Below, piece after piece: positions 1-5,606 of a stretch of 7,595 nt of DNA. Source of the stretch: an uncultured Eubacteriales bacterium (GTDB lineage: Bacteria > Bacillota > Clostridia > Lachnospirales > Lachnospiraceae); assembly GCA_900321505.1 (NCBI GenBank), contig ONWK01000096.1, positions 1 to 7,595 of the forward strand, read 5' to 3'. The translations under genes were made by a program, and so were the position numbers. The stretch's first letter is position 1. Each line of letters begins with the position of its first letter. The notes under the pieces were generated by a model, which ran no database searches, was not told the DNA's origin, and worked only from the letters and a program-made list of their open reading frames with translations.

Positions 1-1
1 C

Positions 2-343
2 GGACGTCAGACCTACAGGCCCATCGGTGAGTGGAAGAAGGACAAAAACGGCTGGTGGTTCCAGGACAGCTCAGGCTGGTATCCGAGAAACCAGTGGCAG
101 AAGATCAACGGCAGATGGTACTATTTCAAGTCAGACGGCTACATGGCTGAGAGCGAGTTCTGCAACGGCTACTGGCTCGACAGAAGCGGCGCATGGACAT
201 ACATCTACCGGGCTTCCTGGAAGAAGGACAGCAGGGGCTGGAGATATGTCGATACAACCGGCTGGTATGCAAAGAGTGCAACCTACGTGATCGACGGCAT
301 AAAATGCAGATTTGATGCCAAAGGCTATCTCATAGAGGATTAG
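2..343 (+). CDS. C-terminal part of a cell-wall-binding repeat surface protein (5' end outside window)
   Basis: Frame 2 is open from the window edge to a TAG at 341-343, giving the last 113 residues of a larger protein. The sequence is rich in Trp, Tyr, Gly and Lys and contains two 42-residue units beginning EWKKDKNGWW and SWKKDSRGWR, joined by a linker containing NGYWLDRSGAWTY. This composition and repeat pattern fit the choline-binding/cell-wall-binding repeat family (CW_binding-type), which attaches secreted proteins non-covalently to wall polymers. The catalytic or adhesive domain and signal peptide would lie upstream and cannot be seen, so the protein's specific role is unknown. The last unit lacks several of the usual aromatic residues (KCRFDAKGYLIED), as is common for a terminal cap repeat. 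The protein probably acts outside the cell. An overlapping open frame at 27-290 has no repeat logic and is a shadow. Confidence is high for the frame and good for the family. Confidence 0.85.
   Translation, partial: GRQTYRPIGEWKKDKNGWWFQDSSGWYPRNQWQKINGRWYYFKSDGYMAESEFCNGYWLDRSGAWTYIYRASWKKDSRGWRYVDTTGWYAKSATYVIDGIKCRFDAKGYLIED
29..154 (+). repeat. Wall-binding repeat unit 1 (42 residues)
   Basis: This unit encodes a 42-residue module starting EWKKDKNGWWFQDSSGWY. Aligned without gaps to the unit at 215-340 it shares 16 of 42 residues, including WKKD, the GW and GWY pairs, the I-x-G turn and the terminal GY. The similarity is at protein level; the DNA is diverged, so this is an old duplication. 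Confidence 0.75.
215..340 (+). repeat. Wall-binding repeat unit 2 (42 residues, C-terminal cap)
   Basis: This is the second copy of the 42-residue module, starting SWKKDSRGWRYVDTTGWY and ending at the last residue of the protein. It keeps the WKKD, GW, GWY, I-x-G and GY positions of unit 1 but has Cys, Arg and Lys where unit 1 has Tyr/Trp, so its ligand-binding pocket may be weaker. Confidence 0.7.
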
Positions 344-356
344 GCGATAATATAAA

Positions 357-382
357 GATTTCCTTTGCATGAAAGGCAAATC
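357..382. terminator. Imperfect stem-loop after the surface protein gene (possible terminator)
   Basis: The arms GATTTCCTTT (357-366) and AAAGG-C-AAATC (372-382) pair over 10 bp with a single bulged C at 377 and a 5-base loop GCATG. It begins 13 bases after the stop codon of the surface protein gene, where a terminator is expected. The downstream tract (TGGTTTAT) is only weakly T-rich, so termination strength is doubtful. The stem also covers the candidate -35 element at 365-370. Confidence 0.4.
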
Positions 383-393
383 TGGTTTATAAT
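365..393 (+). promoter_or_regulatory. Candidate sigma-A promoter for the SbcD/SbcC-like pair
   Basis: A perfect -10 hexamer TATAAT lies at 388-393. The hexamer TTGCAT at 365-370, matching only the TTG of the -35 consensus, sits 17 bases upstream. Transcription would start near 400, about 50 bases before the ATG at 452. No TG extension precedes the -10. It is the only convincing -10 box in the intergenic region and faces the downstream pair. Confidence 0.5.
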
Positions 394-426
394 AGACTAT
401 GTGTGTCATGACATACATAGTCTATT
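391..426. promoter_or_regulatory. 36-bp near-perfect palindrome overlapping the -10 and start region (operator or hairpin)
   Basis: The outer arms ATAGACTATG (392-401) and CATAGTCTAT (416-425) are exact reverse complements, and the core TGTCATGACA (404-413) is itself a perfect palindrome. Over all 36 positions only the pair 403/414 (G opposite T) fails to match. The palindrome starts inside the TATAAT box and spans the predicted start site, the classic position for a repressor operator. As read-through RNA from upstream it would fold into a long hairpin followed by TTTAGTTT, so a terminator for the surface protein gene is the main alternative. It does not resemble the Bacillus LexA box (GAAC-N4-GTTC). 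Confidence 0.55.
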
Positions 427-437
427 TAGTTTGAACG

Positions 438-443
438 TAAGGG
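438..443 (+). promoter_or_regulatory. Ribosome binding site fixing the start of the SbcD-like gene at 452
   Basis: TAAGGG lies 8 bases before the ATG at 452. The frame is open back to an ATG at 365, but that start would lie upstream of the candidate promoter's -10 box and inside the first stem-loop, and would add 29 residues before the family-typical MRFIHISD beginning. Confidence 0.65.
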
Positions 444-451
444 TATATCAA

Positions 452-1510
452 ATGAGATTCATTCACATATCAGATATATATCTCGGTTATTCACCGGATC
501 CGGGAACGGACTGGAGCGAGGACCGCGCAAAGGAGATACGGGAGACATTTCTGCAGATCCTGAAGGACTGCAATGAGAAGGAGGTTCAGCTGCTGCTGAT
601 AGCGGGCAACCTCTTCGCATCGACTCCCACGGAGGAGGATCTGAAATGGCTTGACGAGCAGCTCCTTACTCTGGAGCACACCCGCACGCTTCTTCTGGCG
701 GGGGATGCGGATCCCATAACTCCGAAGGCTCCGCTGGAACATTTCATGTTCGAATCCAAGACAGTGGTCTTTCCCGCGGGGAAGACGACAAATGCATATC
801 TTAAAGGCGTTAACACCTGCGTGACGGGTTACAGCTACCGGAAGTCCGAGGAAGCCGGAAGGATACTCGAGGGCATCAATCCCGGCAGGGCAGGTTCCTT
901 TAACATCCTTCTCGGCTGCGGCGGCACAAAGGGCCACATGCCCTTCAGAAAGGATGTGCTGGCGGGAAAGGGCTTCGATTATGTGGCGCTGGGCGGCATG
1001 CACAAGCCGTCACATGTCCTGAAAAACCGCATGGCCTACTCCGGATCGCCGGAGCCCCTGGGCCCCGAGGATCAGGGCAAGCACGGGTATGTACTGGGTG
1101 AGATCACGGACGAGGGTACAAAGATCACCTGGTGCCCGGTGGCAAAGAGAAGCTATATACGCATAACATTTGACCTGAAGCCGGAATATACCGACATAGA
1201 TCTGCCTCAGCTCGCTGAGGAAAGGATCATGAAGATGGGTCATGACAATATTTACAGCATCGTGCTCCGGGGCTTTGCTCCCCAGGGACTGAAGAAGGAT
1301 TTCAGCAGGCTGGACCGCCGTTTCCATATACTCGGCGTATCCGACCAGACCTTATCCGAAAAGGAACTGGAGCTCATGACGGTTGAAAATGAGACGAATC
1401 TCATGGGCCGTTTTGTTCATCAGGTTGAGGACAGTCTGTCTTCAGAAAAGAAGATCCGGGAAAAAGCCATACGTTATGGCATAGAAGCACTGATCCGGGC
1501 AGGAGAGTAG
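452..1510 (+). CDS. SbcD/YhaO-like metallophosphoesterase homologue, catalytic motifs degenerate (probable pseudoenzyme)
   Basis: This encodes a 352-residue protein with the overall layout of SbcD/Mre11/YhaO DNA-repair exonucleases: a calcineurin-like phosphoesterase core (about 1-215) followed by a C-terminal capping-type region. The start MRFIHISDIYLG aligns to the family's motif I, but the usual His is Tyr10. Motif II (GDxxD) reads GNLFA, with Asn53 and Ala56 for the two Asp. Motif III (GNHD) reads GDAD, with Asp85 and Ala86 for Asn and His. The motif IV His is Cys156 in LLGCGG. Motif V (GHxH) reads GGMH, with Gly182 for the first His and only His184 kept. Asp8, Asp87 and His184 are the main survivors. 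The fold is recognisable and the frame intact, so this is not a decayed pseudogene; Mn-dependent nuclease activity looks unlikely. The stop is one base before the ATG of the ATPase-like gene, so the two are translationally coupled and probably form a complex, as SbcD does with SbcC. Family: fairly sure. Inactivity: inference from motifs. Confidence 0.85.
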   Translation: MRFIHISDIYLGYSPDPGTDWSEDRAKEIRETFLQILKDCNEKEVQLLLIAGNLFASTPTEEDLKWLDEQLLTLEHTRTLLLAGDADPITPKAPLEHFMFESKTVVFPAGKTTNAYLKGVNTCVTGYSYRKSEEAGRILEGINPGRAGSFNILLGCGGTKGHMPFRKDVLAGKGFDYVALGGMHKPSHVLKNRMAYSGSPEPLGPEDQGKHGYVLGEITDEGTKITWCPVAKRSYIRITFDLKPEYTDIDLPQLAEERIMKMGHDNIYSIVLRGFAPQGLKKDFSRLDRRFHILGVSDQTLSEKELELMTVENETNLMGRFVHQVEDSLSSEKKIREKAIRYGIEALIRAGE

Positions 1511-1511
1511 C

Positions 1512-3212
1512 ATGTATCTTTCAAAACTGTTATTAAGGGATTTCGGTAAATTTCATAATGATGAGCTGTCCCTTTCCCCCGGTATGAATGTTATCGACGG
1601 AAATGAGGATTCTGGTGAGTCCGATATCGCGGGCTTCATCAGCGGTATCTTCTACGGTATCAGGAAGAGGCCTGTGGAAGACGGGAAGAAGGGTGAGTAC
1701 GAACGCTACAAGCCTGAGGGACAGAGCAGATATTCCGGCACCGGGTATCTGAAAAAGGACGACAAGAGTTATCTCATCGACCGCACATTTCTGAGCGGCG
1801 CAAAGCGCACATCCGTTATGGAGGTGCAGTCCGGACGCGAGGTGATCCTGAAGAATGCGGACAGCCTAGTGGGAACCCTGATGGAGACCGACAAGTATAC
1901 CTATCAGGATACGCGTATCATAGCAGAGCCTGAGGAGAGCGCGGCAGAGAGTCTGAAGACCTTCCTGGGAAATAAGATCGAAACGGGAAGCGGTGAGCTG
2001 AACAAGAGGGAGGCGCTTAAGTATCTCGAGAAGGAGAAGGAGAAGAACGATCCCCAGCCTCTGATACGACGCCTGGAAAGCCTGAACGAGCAGATCGAGG
2101 CCTATGATTTTGTGGATGAGGCGCTTGAGAAGAACAAGCAGGCGATGCAGCAGCTGACCGAGGATTTCGCCATAGAGGCCGAGAAGCGTAAGAGGGTCGC
2201 AAGGCAGCTCGTTGAGAACGAGGACGGCACCATTACCTACAAGTCCGATGAGGAACTGGACAGGAAAATGGACCGCCTTAAGGAGGCCGAGAAGAACTAC
2301 GGCGCTTCGGAGCTGACGGAAGAAGAAGGAGAGCCGAAGAAGAAGCTTTCGGATAATTTCTTTGTTATCCTGCTGACCGGTCTTTTCGTGGTGGGAGTTA
2401 TTACGGGTATCGTATACCTGATCCCCTTTGAGGATGCGGTGCGCAAGCTCTTCATCATTTTCACTGCGATCTTTGTAGTGATCACCATCCTTACCGGCTT
2501 TAAGGATAAGGGCTATTTTGACGACGGCGAGGGCCGGGTTCCGGACGAAGAGGATTTCAACCGTGTGCTGGCCGAGCTGGAGGAAGAAAAGGATCACCGC
2601 GAAGAGGATGAATTTGATATAACCTTTGCCAGAGAGTATTCCGACAAGAAGGATCAGCTCAAGGCGGAGGAGAAGGAGCTGCTTGAGAAGAAGAGCATCC
2701 GGGAGAAGCTGAAGAAGGAACAGAGCCAGGTATTCAAAAAGAAGACCGAGCTCGATGATGAGATCAATGCCATAAATCTTGCCATTTCCACGATAGAGAA
2801 TCTGTCAAAGGAATACCGCAGCAAGGCGGCAAAGAGCTTTGTGCCTCACCTTTCCAAATACGTTGCGGCCCTGACGGGAAATGCATATGCGGCGGTTGTA
2901 TTTGATGAGAGGGACGGGCTTTCGGTGGACGGCTACAACGGAAGAAGCTCCATCAGCGCGCTTCCCGAAGAAATGGCCCGCAGAGTTTATCTGGCAGTGC
3001 GCCTCAGCATAGCCAGGTACATGTCGGAGGAACAGCTTCCGCTGGTGATCCAGGATATGATAGATTTCACATCCATTGAGGATGCAGGGGTATTCCTTGA
3101 GGTGCTGTGTGATATGGAGCAGGAGCAGATCGTGCTGCTTACAGGCAATAAATATATACGCAGGGCATTGGACGCAAAGCAGATGAAGTACAATTACGTA
3201 CAGCTGGGATAG
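1512..3212 (+). CDS. SbcC/YhaN-like coiled-coil ATPase homologue with membrane hairpin, nucleotide-binding motifs degenerate
   Basis: This encodes 566 residues with an AGGAG ribosome site 6 bases before the ATG. Order of parts: N-lobe (1-160, start MYLSKLLLRDFGKFHNDELS, typical of SbcC/RecF/YhaN); charged coiled coil (about 164-270); two hydrophobic segments (about 283-304 and 313-329); second coiled coil (about 349-440); C-lobe (about 445-566). The layout is that of Rad50/SbcC-type ATPases with the zinc hook replaced by a membrane hairpin, as in YhaN; no CxxC is present. It is much shorter than Bacillus YhaN (about 960 residues from memory), mainly in the arms. Nucleotide motifs are broken. 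Walker A reads GNEDSGES, with Glu36 for the essential Lys. The ABC signature LSxGT reads LPEEM (484-488). Walker B reads LPLVIQD, with Gln514 before Asp515. The H-loop region reads LLTGNK, with Asn546 for His. ATP hydrolysis is therefore doubtful. It pairs with the preceding nuclease-like protein. Confidence 0.85.
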   Translation: MYLSKLLLRDFGKFHNDELSLSPGMNVIDGNEDSGESDIAGFISGIFYGIRKRPVEDGKKGEYERYKPEGQSRYSGTGYLKKDDKSYLIDRTFLSGAKRTSVMEVQSGREVILKNADSLVGTLMETDKYTYQDTRIIAEPEESAAESLKTFLGNKIETGSGELNKREALKYLEKEKEKNDPQPLIRRLESLNEQIEAYDFVDEALEKNKQAMQQLTEDFAIEAEKRKRVARQLVENEDGTITYKSDEELDRKMDRLKEAEKNYGASELTEEEGEPKKKLSDNFFVILLTGLFVVGVITGIVYLIPFEDAVRKLFIIFTAIFVVITILTGFKDKGYFDDGEGRVPDEEDFNRVLAELEEEKDHREEDEFDITFAREYSDKKDQLKAEEKELLEKKSIREKLKKEQSQVFKKKTELDDEINAINLAISTIENLSKEYRSKAAKSFVPHLSKYVAALTGNAYAAVVFDERDGLSVDGYNGRSSISALPEEMARRVYLAVRLSIARYMSEEQLPLVIQDMIDFTSIEDAGVFLEVLCDMEQEQIVLLTGNKYIRRALDAKQMKYNYVQLG

Positions 3213-3234
3213 GCGTGAATAGTAACAACAGGTG

Positions 3235-3262
3235 AAACCCCCGCCGGTAAGGACGGGGGTTT
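3235..3262. terminator. GC-rich stem-loop between the SbcCD-like pair and sufC
   Basis: The arms AAACCCCCG (3235-3243) and CGGGGGTTT (3254-3262) pair perfectly over 9 bp around a 10-base loop. It begins 22 bases after the stop of the ATPase-like gene. The T-tract is only the three T's of the stem, followed by GCTAAT, so it may be a weak or partial terminator or an attenuator ahead of sufC. The A3/T3 flanks make it symmetrical enough to work in either direction. Confidence 0.6.
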
Positions 3263-3270
3263 GCTAATCC

Positions 3271-3275
3271 GGAGG
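3271..3275 (+). promoter_or_regulatory. Upstream ribosome binding site for an alternative sufC start at 3280
   Basis: GGAGG lies 4 bases before the ATG at 3280, which is in frame with sufC and would add 29 residues (MELIKLARPSLPTPEELEKM and so on). It sits only 8 bases after the stem-loop at 3235-3262, so folding of that stem could affect ribosome access. Confidence 0.5.
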
Positions 3276-3354
3276 AAATATGGAACTTATTAAGCTGGCA
3301 AGGCCTTCTCTGCCGACTCCGGAGGAACTGGAGAAGATGGCAGGAAGATTCCCT

Positions 3355-3361
3355 AAGGAGG
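3355..3361 (+). promoter_or_regulatory. Strong ribosome binding site supporting the sufC start at 3367
   Basis: AAGGAGG, a full-strength Shine-Dalgarno sequence, lies 5 bases before the ATG at 3367. The protein then begins MAELLEIKELQV, the usual beginning of SufC, giving 245 residues, the normal family length. Confidence 0.7.
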
Positions 3362-3366
3362 AAAAA

Positions 3367-4104
3367 ATGGCTGAATTACTGGAAATAAAGGAGCTGCAGG
3401 TAAATGCAGGCGATAAGGAGATCCTGCACGGGGTTTCGCTTAAGGTAAACAAAGGGGAAACCCACGTGATCATGGGCCCCAACGGCGCAGGCAAGTCCAC
3501 TCTGGGACATGCGCTGATGGGTAATCCGACCTATACGGTGACCGGAGGCTCCATCATTTTCGAGGGCAAGGACATCATAGAGGAGTCGGCCACGGAACGC
3601 GCAAAGGACGGACTCTTCCTGTCCTTCCAGAATCCGATAGAGGTGCCGGGCATCTCACTATCAAACTTTATCAGGAATTCCCTGGACCAGCGGACCGGAA
3701 AGAGAGTCCGGCTGTGGGATTTCCGCAAGGAGCTGGAGAAGAAGATGAAGCTGCTCTCCATGGATACCTCCTATGCTGACAGGGATCTGAACGTGGGCTT
3801 CTCCGGCGGCGAGAAGAAGAAGGCGGAGATCCTTCAGCTGCTGATGCTGAATCCTTCGCTGGCCATTCTCGACGAGACCGATTCCGGCCTTGACGTGGAT
3901 GCGGTACGCACCGTTTCGGAGGGCGTAAGAGCATTCCAGGAGGAGAAGGACGGAGCACTGATAATCATCACCCACAGCACAAGGATACTTGACGCCCTGC
4001 ACGTGGATCATACCCACATCCTTGTGGACGGAAGGATCGTCCGCACCGGAGGACCGGAGCTGGTGGAGGAGATCAACCGGGGCGGATTCGAAAGATATCT
4101 GTAA
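3367..4104 (+). CDS. sufC: SufC, ABC-type ATPase of the Fe-S cluster assembly scaffold
   Basis: SufC is the cytosolic ATPase that binds SufB and SufD and drives Fe-S cluster assembly on the SufBCD scaffold. From the start at 3367 the protein has 245 residues, close to E. coli SufC. Walker A is GPNGAGKST (37-45), the Q-loop Gln is Gln88 in FLSFQNP, the signature is FSGGEKKKAEI (145-155), Walker B with D-loop is LAILDETDSGLD (165-176), and the H-loop His is His203 in IIITHS. The ETDSGLD stretch and FSGGEKKKAE signature separate SufC from transporter ATPases. All catalytic residues are present, in contrast to the degenerate ATPase-like protein just upstream. An in-frame ATG at 3280 with its own GGAGG would give 274 residues; I prefer 3367 for its better ribosome site and family length. 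It is the first gene of the suf operon, followed by a 95-base gap and sufB. Confidence 0.95.
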   Translation: MAELLEIKELQVNAGDKEILHGVSLKVNKGETHVIMGPNGAGKSTLGHALMGNPTYTVTGGSIIFEGKDIIEESATERAKDGLFLSFQNPIEVPGISLSNFIRNSLDQRTGKRVRLWDFRKELEKKMKLLSMDTSYADRDLNVGFSGGEKKKAEILQLLMLNPSLAILDETDSGLDVDAVRTVSEGVRAFQEEKDGALIIITHSTRILDALHVDHTHILVDGRIVRTGGPELVEEINRGGFERYL

Positions 4105-4199
4105 TTCATCACGAACATAAGTGCCGAAAGCGCGGAAGGTACGTGATCGAATTTGCAGGGTATGTGAATAGACGCTGAAAAAATTGCTGAGGATACAGA

Positions 4200-5606
4200 A
4201 TGAAAGAGAAAACCTACGTCGATGATGTTGACCGCAGCATGTACGACTTTCGTTATGAAGAAAAGGACTACTACAAGGTAGACGAGGGACTGACTCCGGA
4301 GATCGTGGAGCAGATATCCGCTGAAAAGAACGATCCCGACTGGATGCGTGAATTCCGGCTGAAATCCCTTGAAATATATAACAGCATGCAGATTCCCAAC
4401 TGGGGACCGCCCATCGACGGCCTGGACATGGAGCACATCGTGACCTATGTAAAGCCGAAGACCAAGATGCACGCGGACTGGGACGAGGTGCCCCAGGAGA
4501 TCAAGGACACCTTCGAGCGTCTGGGCATACCCCAGGCGGAGCGGGAATCCCTGGCCGGCGTGGGGGCGCAGTACGACTCGGAGCTGGTATACCACAATGT
4601 CCGTGAAGAGGTTGCCGCCATGGGCGTCATCTACACGGATCTTGAATCAGCCATGCACGGTGAATACGGTGAAATGATCCGCTCACATTTCATGAAGCTG
4701 GTTCCGCCGACAGACCACAAATTTGCGGCGCTGCACGGGGCTGTATGGTCCGGCGGCTCATTTGTATATGTGCCTCCCGGAGCAACGGTCGAGATCCCTC
4801 TGCAGTCATATTTCCGTTTAAATGCACCGGGCGCGGGTCAGTTCGAGCATACATTGATCATCGTGGATGAGGGGGCGGACCTGCATTTCATCGAGGGCTG
4901 CTCGGCTCCGAAATATAATGTGGCCAATCTGCACGCGGGATGTGTGGAGCTCTTTGTTGGAAAGAATGCAAAGCTCAGATATTCCACCATTGAGAACTGG
5001 TCAAAGAATATGTATAACCTGAATACAAAGCGCGCGAAGGTGGAGGCGGGCGGCAGGATGGAGTGGATCTCCGGATCCTTTGGCTCGCATACATCCTACC
5101 TTTATCCCATGACCATACTGTCAGGGGATGATTCGCGCATGGAATATACGGGCATCACCTTTGCCGGCGAGGGACAGAACCTGGATACCGGAATGAAGGT
5201 AGTGCATACCGGGAAGAATACCTCCTCGGCGGTTAACGCCAAGTCCATATCCAAGAGCGGCGGTATCAGTACCTTCCGCAGCGCGGTGGTGGTTCAGAAG
5301 ACCGCGGCAGGAGCAAGATCCGCAGTGGACTGCTCGTCCCTCATGCTGGACGGCATATCCCAGTCGGATACCATTCCTGCCATGGATATCAGGACAAAAG
5401 ACGCGCAGATCGGCCATGAAGCGAAGATCGGACGCATCAGTGACGACGCGGTATTCTATCTGATGTCCCGGGGCATTTCCGAAGAAGACGCCAGGGCCAT
5501 GATCGTCAGCGGCTTTGCGGATTCGGTGTCAAAGGAGCTGCCGCTGGAGTACGCGGTGGAGATGAATAACCTTATCAGGCTGGAGATGAAAGGGAGCATA
5601 GGATGA
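4200..5606 (+). CDS. sufB: SufB, Fe-S cluster assembly scaffold protein
   Basis: SufB is the scaffold subunit that, with SufD and SufC, builds a nascent Fe-S cluster from SufS-derived sulfur. The protein has 468 residues, the usual length in Firmicutes, with GAGG 7 bases before the ATG. The N-terminal helical region (about 1-130, with GLTPEIVEQIS and IPNWGPPIDGLD) leads into the beta-helix core. Conserved residues can be matched to E. coli SufB by motif: Cys234 in EGCSAP (E. coli Cys254), Cys378 in SAVDCSS (Cys405), and His406/Glu407 in IGHEAKIGRIS (His433/Glu434). The spacing of 29 between Cys378 and Glu407 equals that between E. coli Cys405 and Glu434. The C-terminal helix segment RGISEEDARAMIVSGFAD is the typical end that docks SufC. 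The last codons overlap the sufD start by ATGA, implying translational coupling. Confidence 0.97.
   Translation: MKEKTYVDDVDRSMYDFRYEEKDYYKVDEGLTPEIVEQISAEKNDPDWMREFRLKSLEIYNSMQIPNWGPPIDGLDMEHIVTYVKPKTKMHADWDEVPQEIKDTFERLGIPQAERESLAGVGAQYDSELVYHNVREEVAAMGVIYTDLESAMHGEYGEMIRSHFMKLVPPTDHKFAALHGAVWSGGSFVYVPPGATVEIPLQSYFRLNAPGAGQFEHTLIIVDEGADLHFIEGCSAPKYNVANLHAGCVELFVGKNAKLRYSTIENWSKNMYNLNTKRAKVEAGGRMEWISGSFGSHTSYLYPMTILSGDDSRMEYTGITFAGEGQNLDTGMKVVHTGKNTSSAVNAKSISKSGGISTFRSAVVVQKTAAGARSAVDCSSLMLDGISQSDTIPAMDIRTKDAQIGHEAKIGRISDDAVFYLMSRGISEEDARAMIVSGFADSVSKELPLEYAVEMNNLIRLEMKGSIG

Noticed and set aside
27..290. 87-codon open frame on the + strand at the window start
   Set aside because: It is out of frame with the wall-binding repeat protein and has a Ser/Thr/Gly/Arg low-complexity composition typical of a shadow frame.
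365..451. N-terminal extension of the SbcD-like protein from the ATG at 365
   Set aside because: The extra 29 residues run through the stem-loop and palindrome, the start lies upstream of the likely transcription start, and the ATG at 452 has a ribosome site and the family-typical first residues.
491..1003. 170-codon open frame on the - strand
   Set aside because: It is a shadow of the SbcD-like gene, whose + strand frame has clear family motifs and a ribosome site.
1866..2597. 243-codon open frame on the - strand, rich in Leu
   Set aside because: It is antisense to the Lys/Glu-rich coiled coil of the ATPase-like protein; AAG and GAG codons read backwards give Leu and Phe, which explains the open frame. 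It shows no family motif.
3168..3194. Possible promoter for suf (TTGGAC, then TACAAT)
   Set aside because: The -10-like box is good, but the spacer is only 15 bases and the -35 match is weak; not enough to call.
452..3212. The SbcCD-like pair as decaying pseudogenes or sequencing error
   Set aside because: Both frames are uninterrupted, have good ribosome sites, keep the surrounding family landmarks and are coupled by one base. Many separate motif changes without a frameshift or stop do not fit decay or base-calling errors.
4105..4199. 95-base gap between sufC and sufB with ATCACG (4108-4113) and CGTGAT (4142-4147) arms
   Set aside because: The stem is only 6 bp around a 28-base loop with no T-tract and no promoter; probably an ordinary spacer in an otherwise tight operon.
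4008..4595. 195-codon open frame on the - strand across the sufC-sufB gap
   Set aside because: It is antisense to two certain genes, with no recognisable domain and no convincing ribosome site; a shadow.
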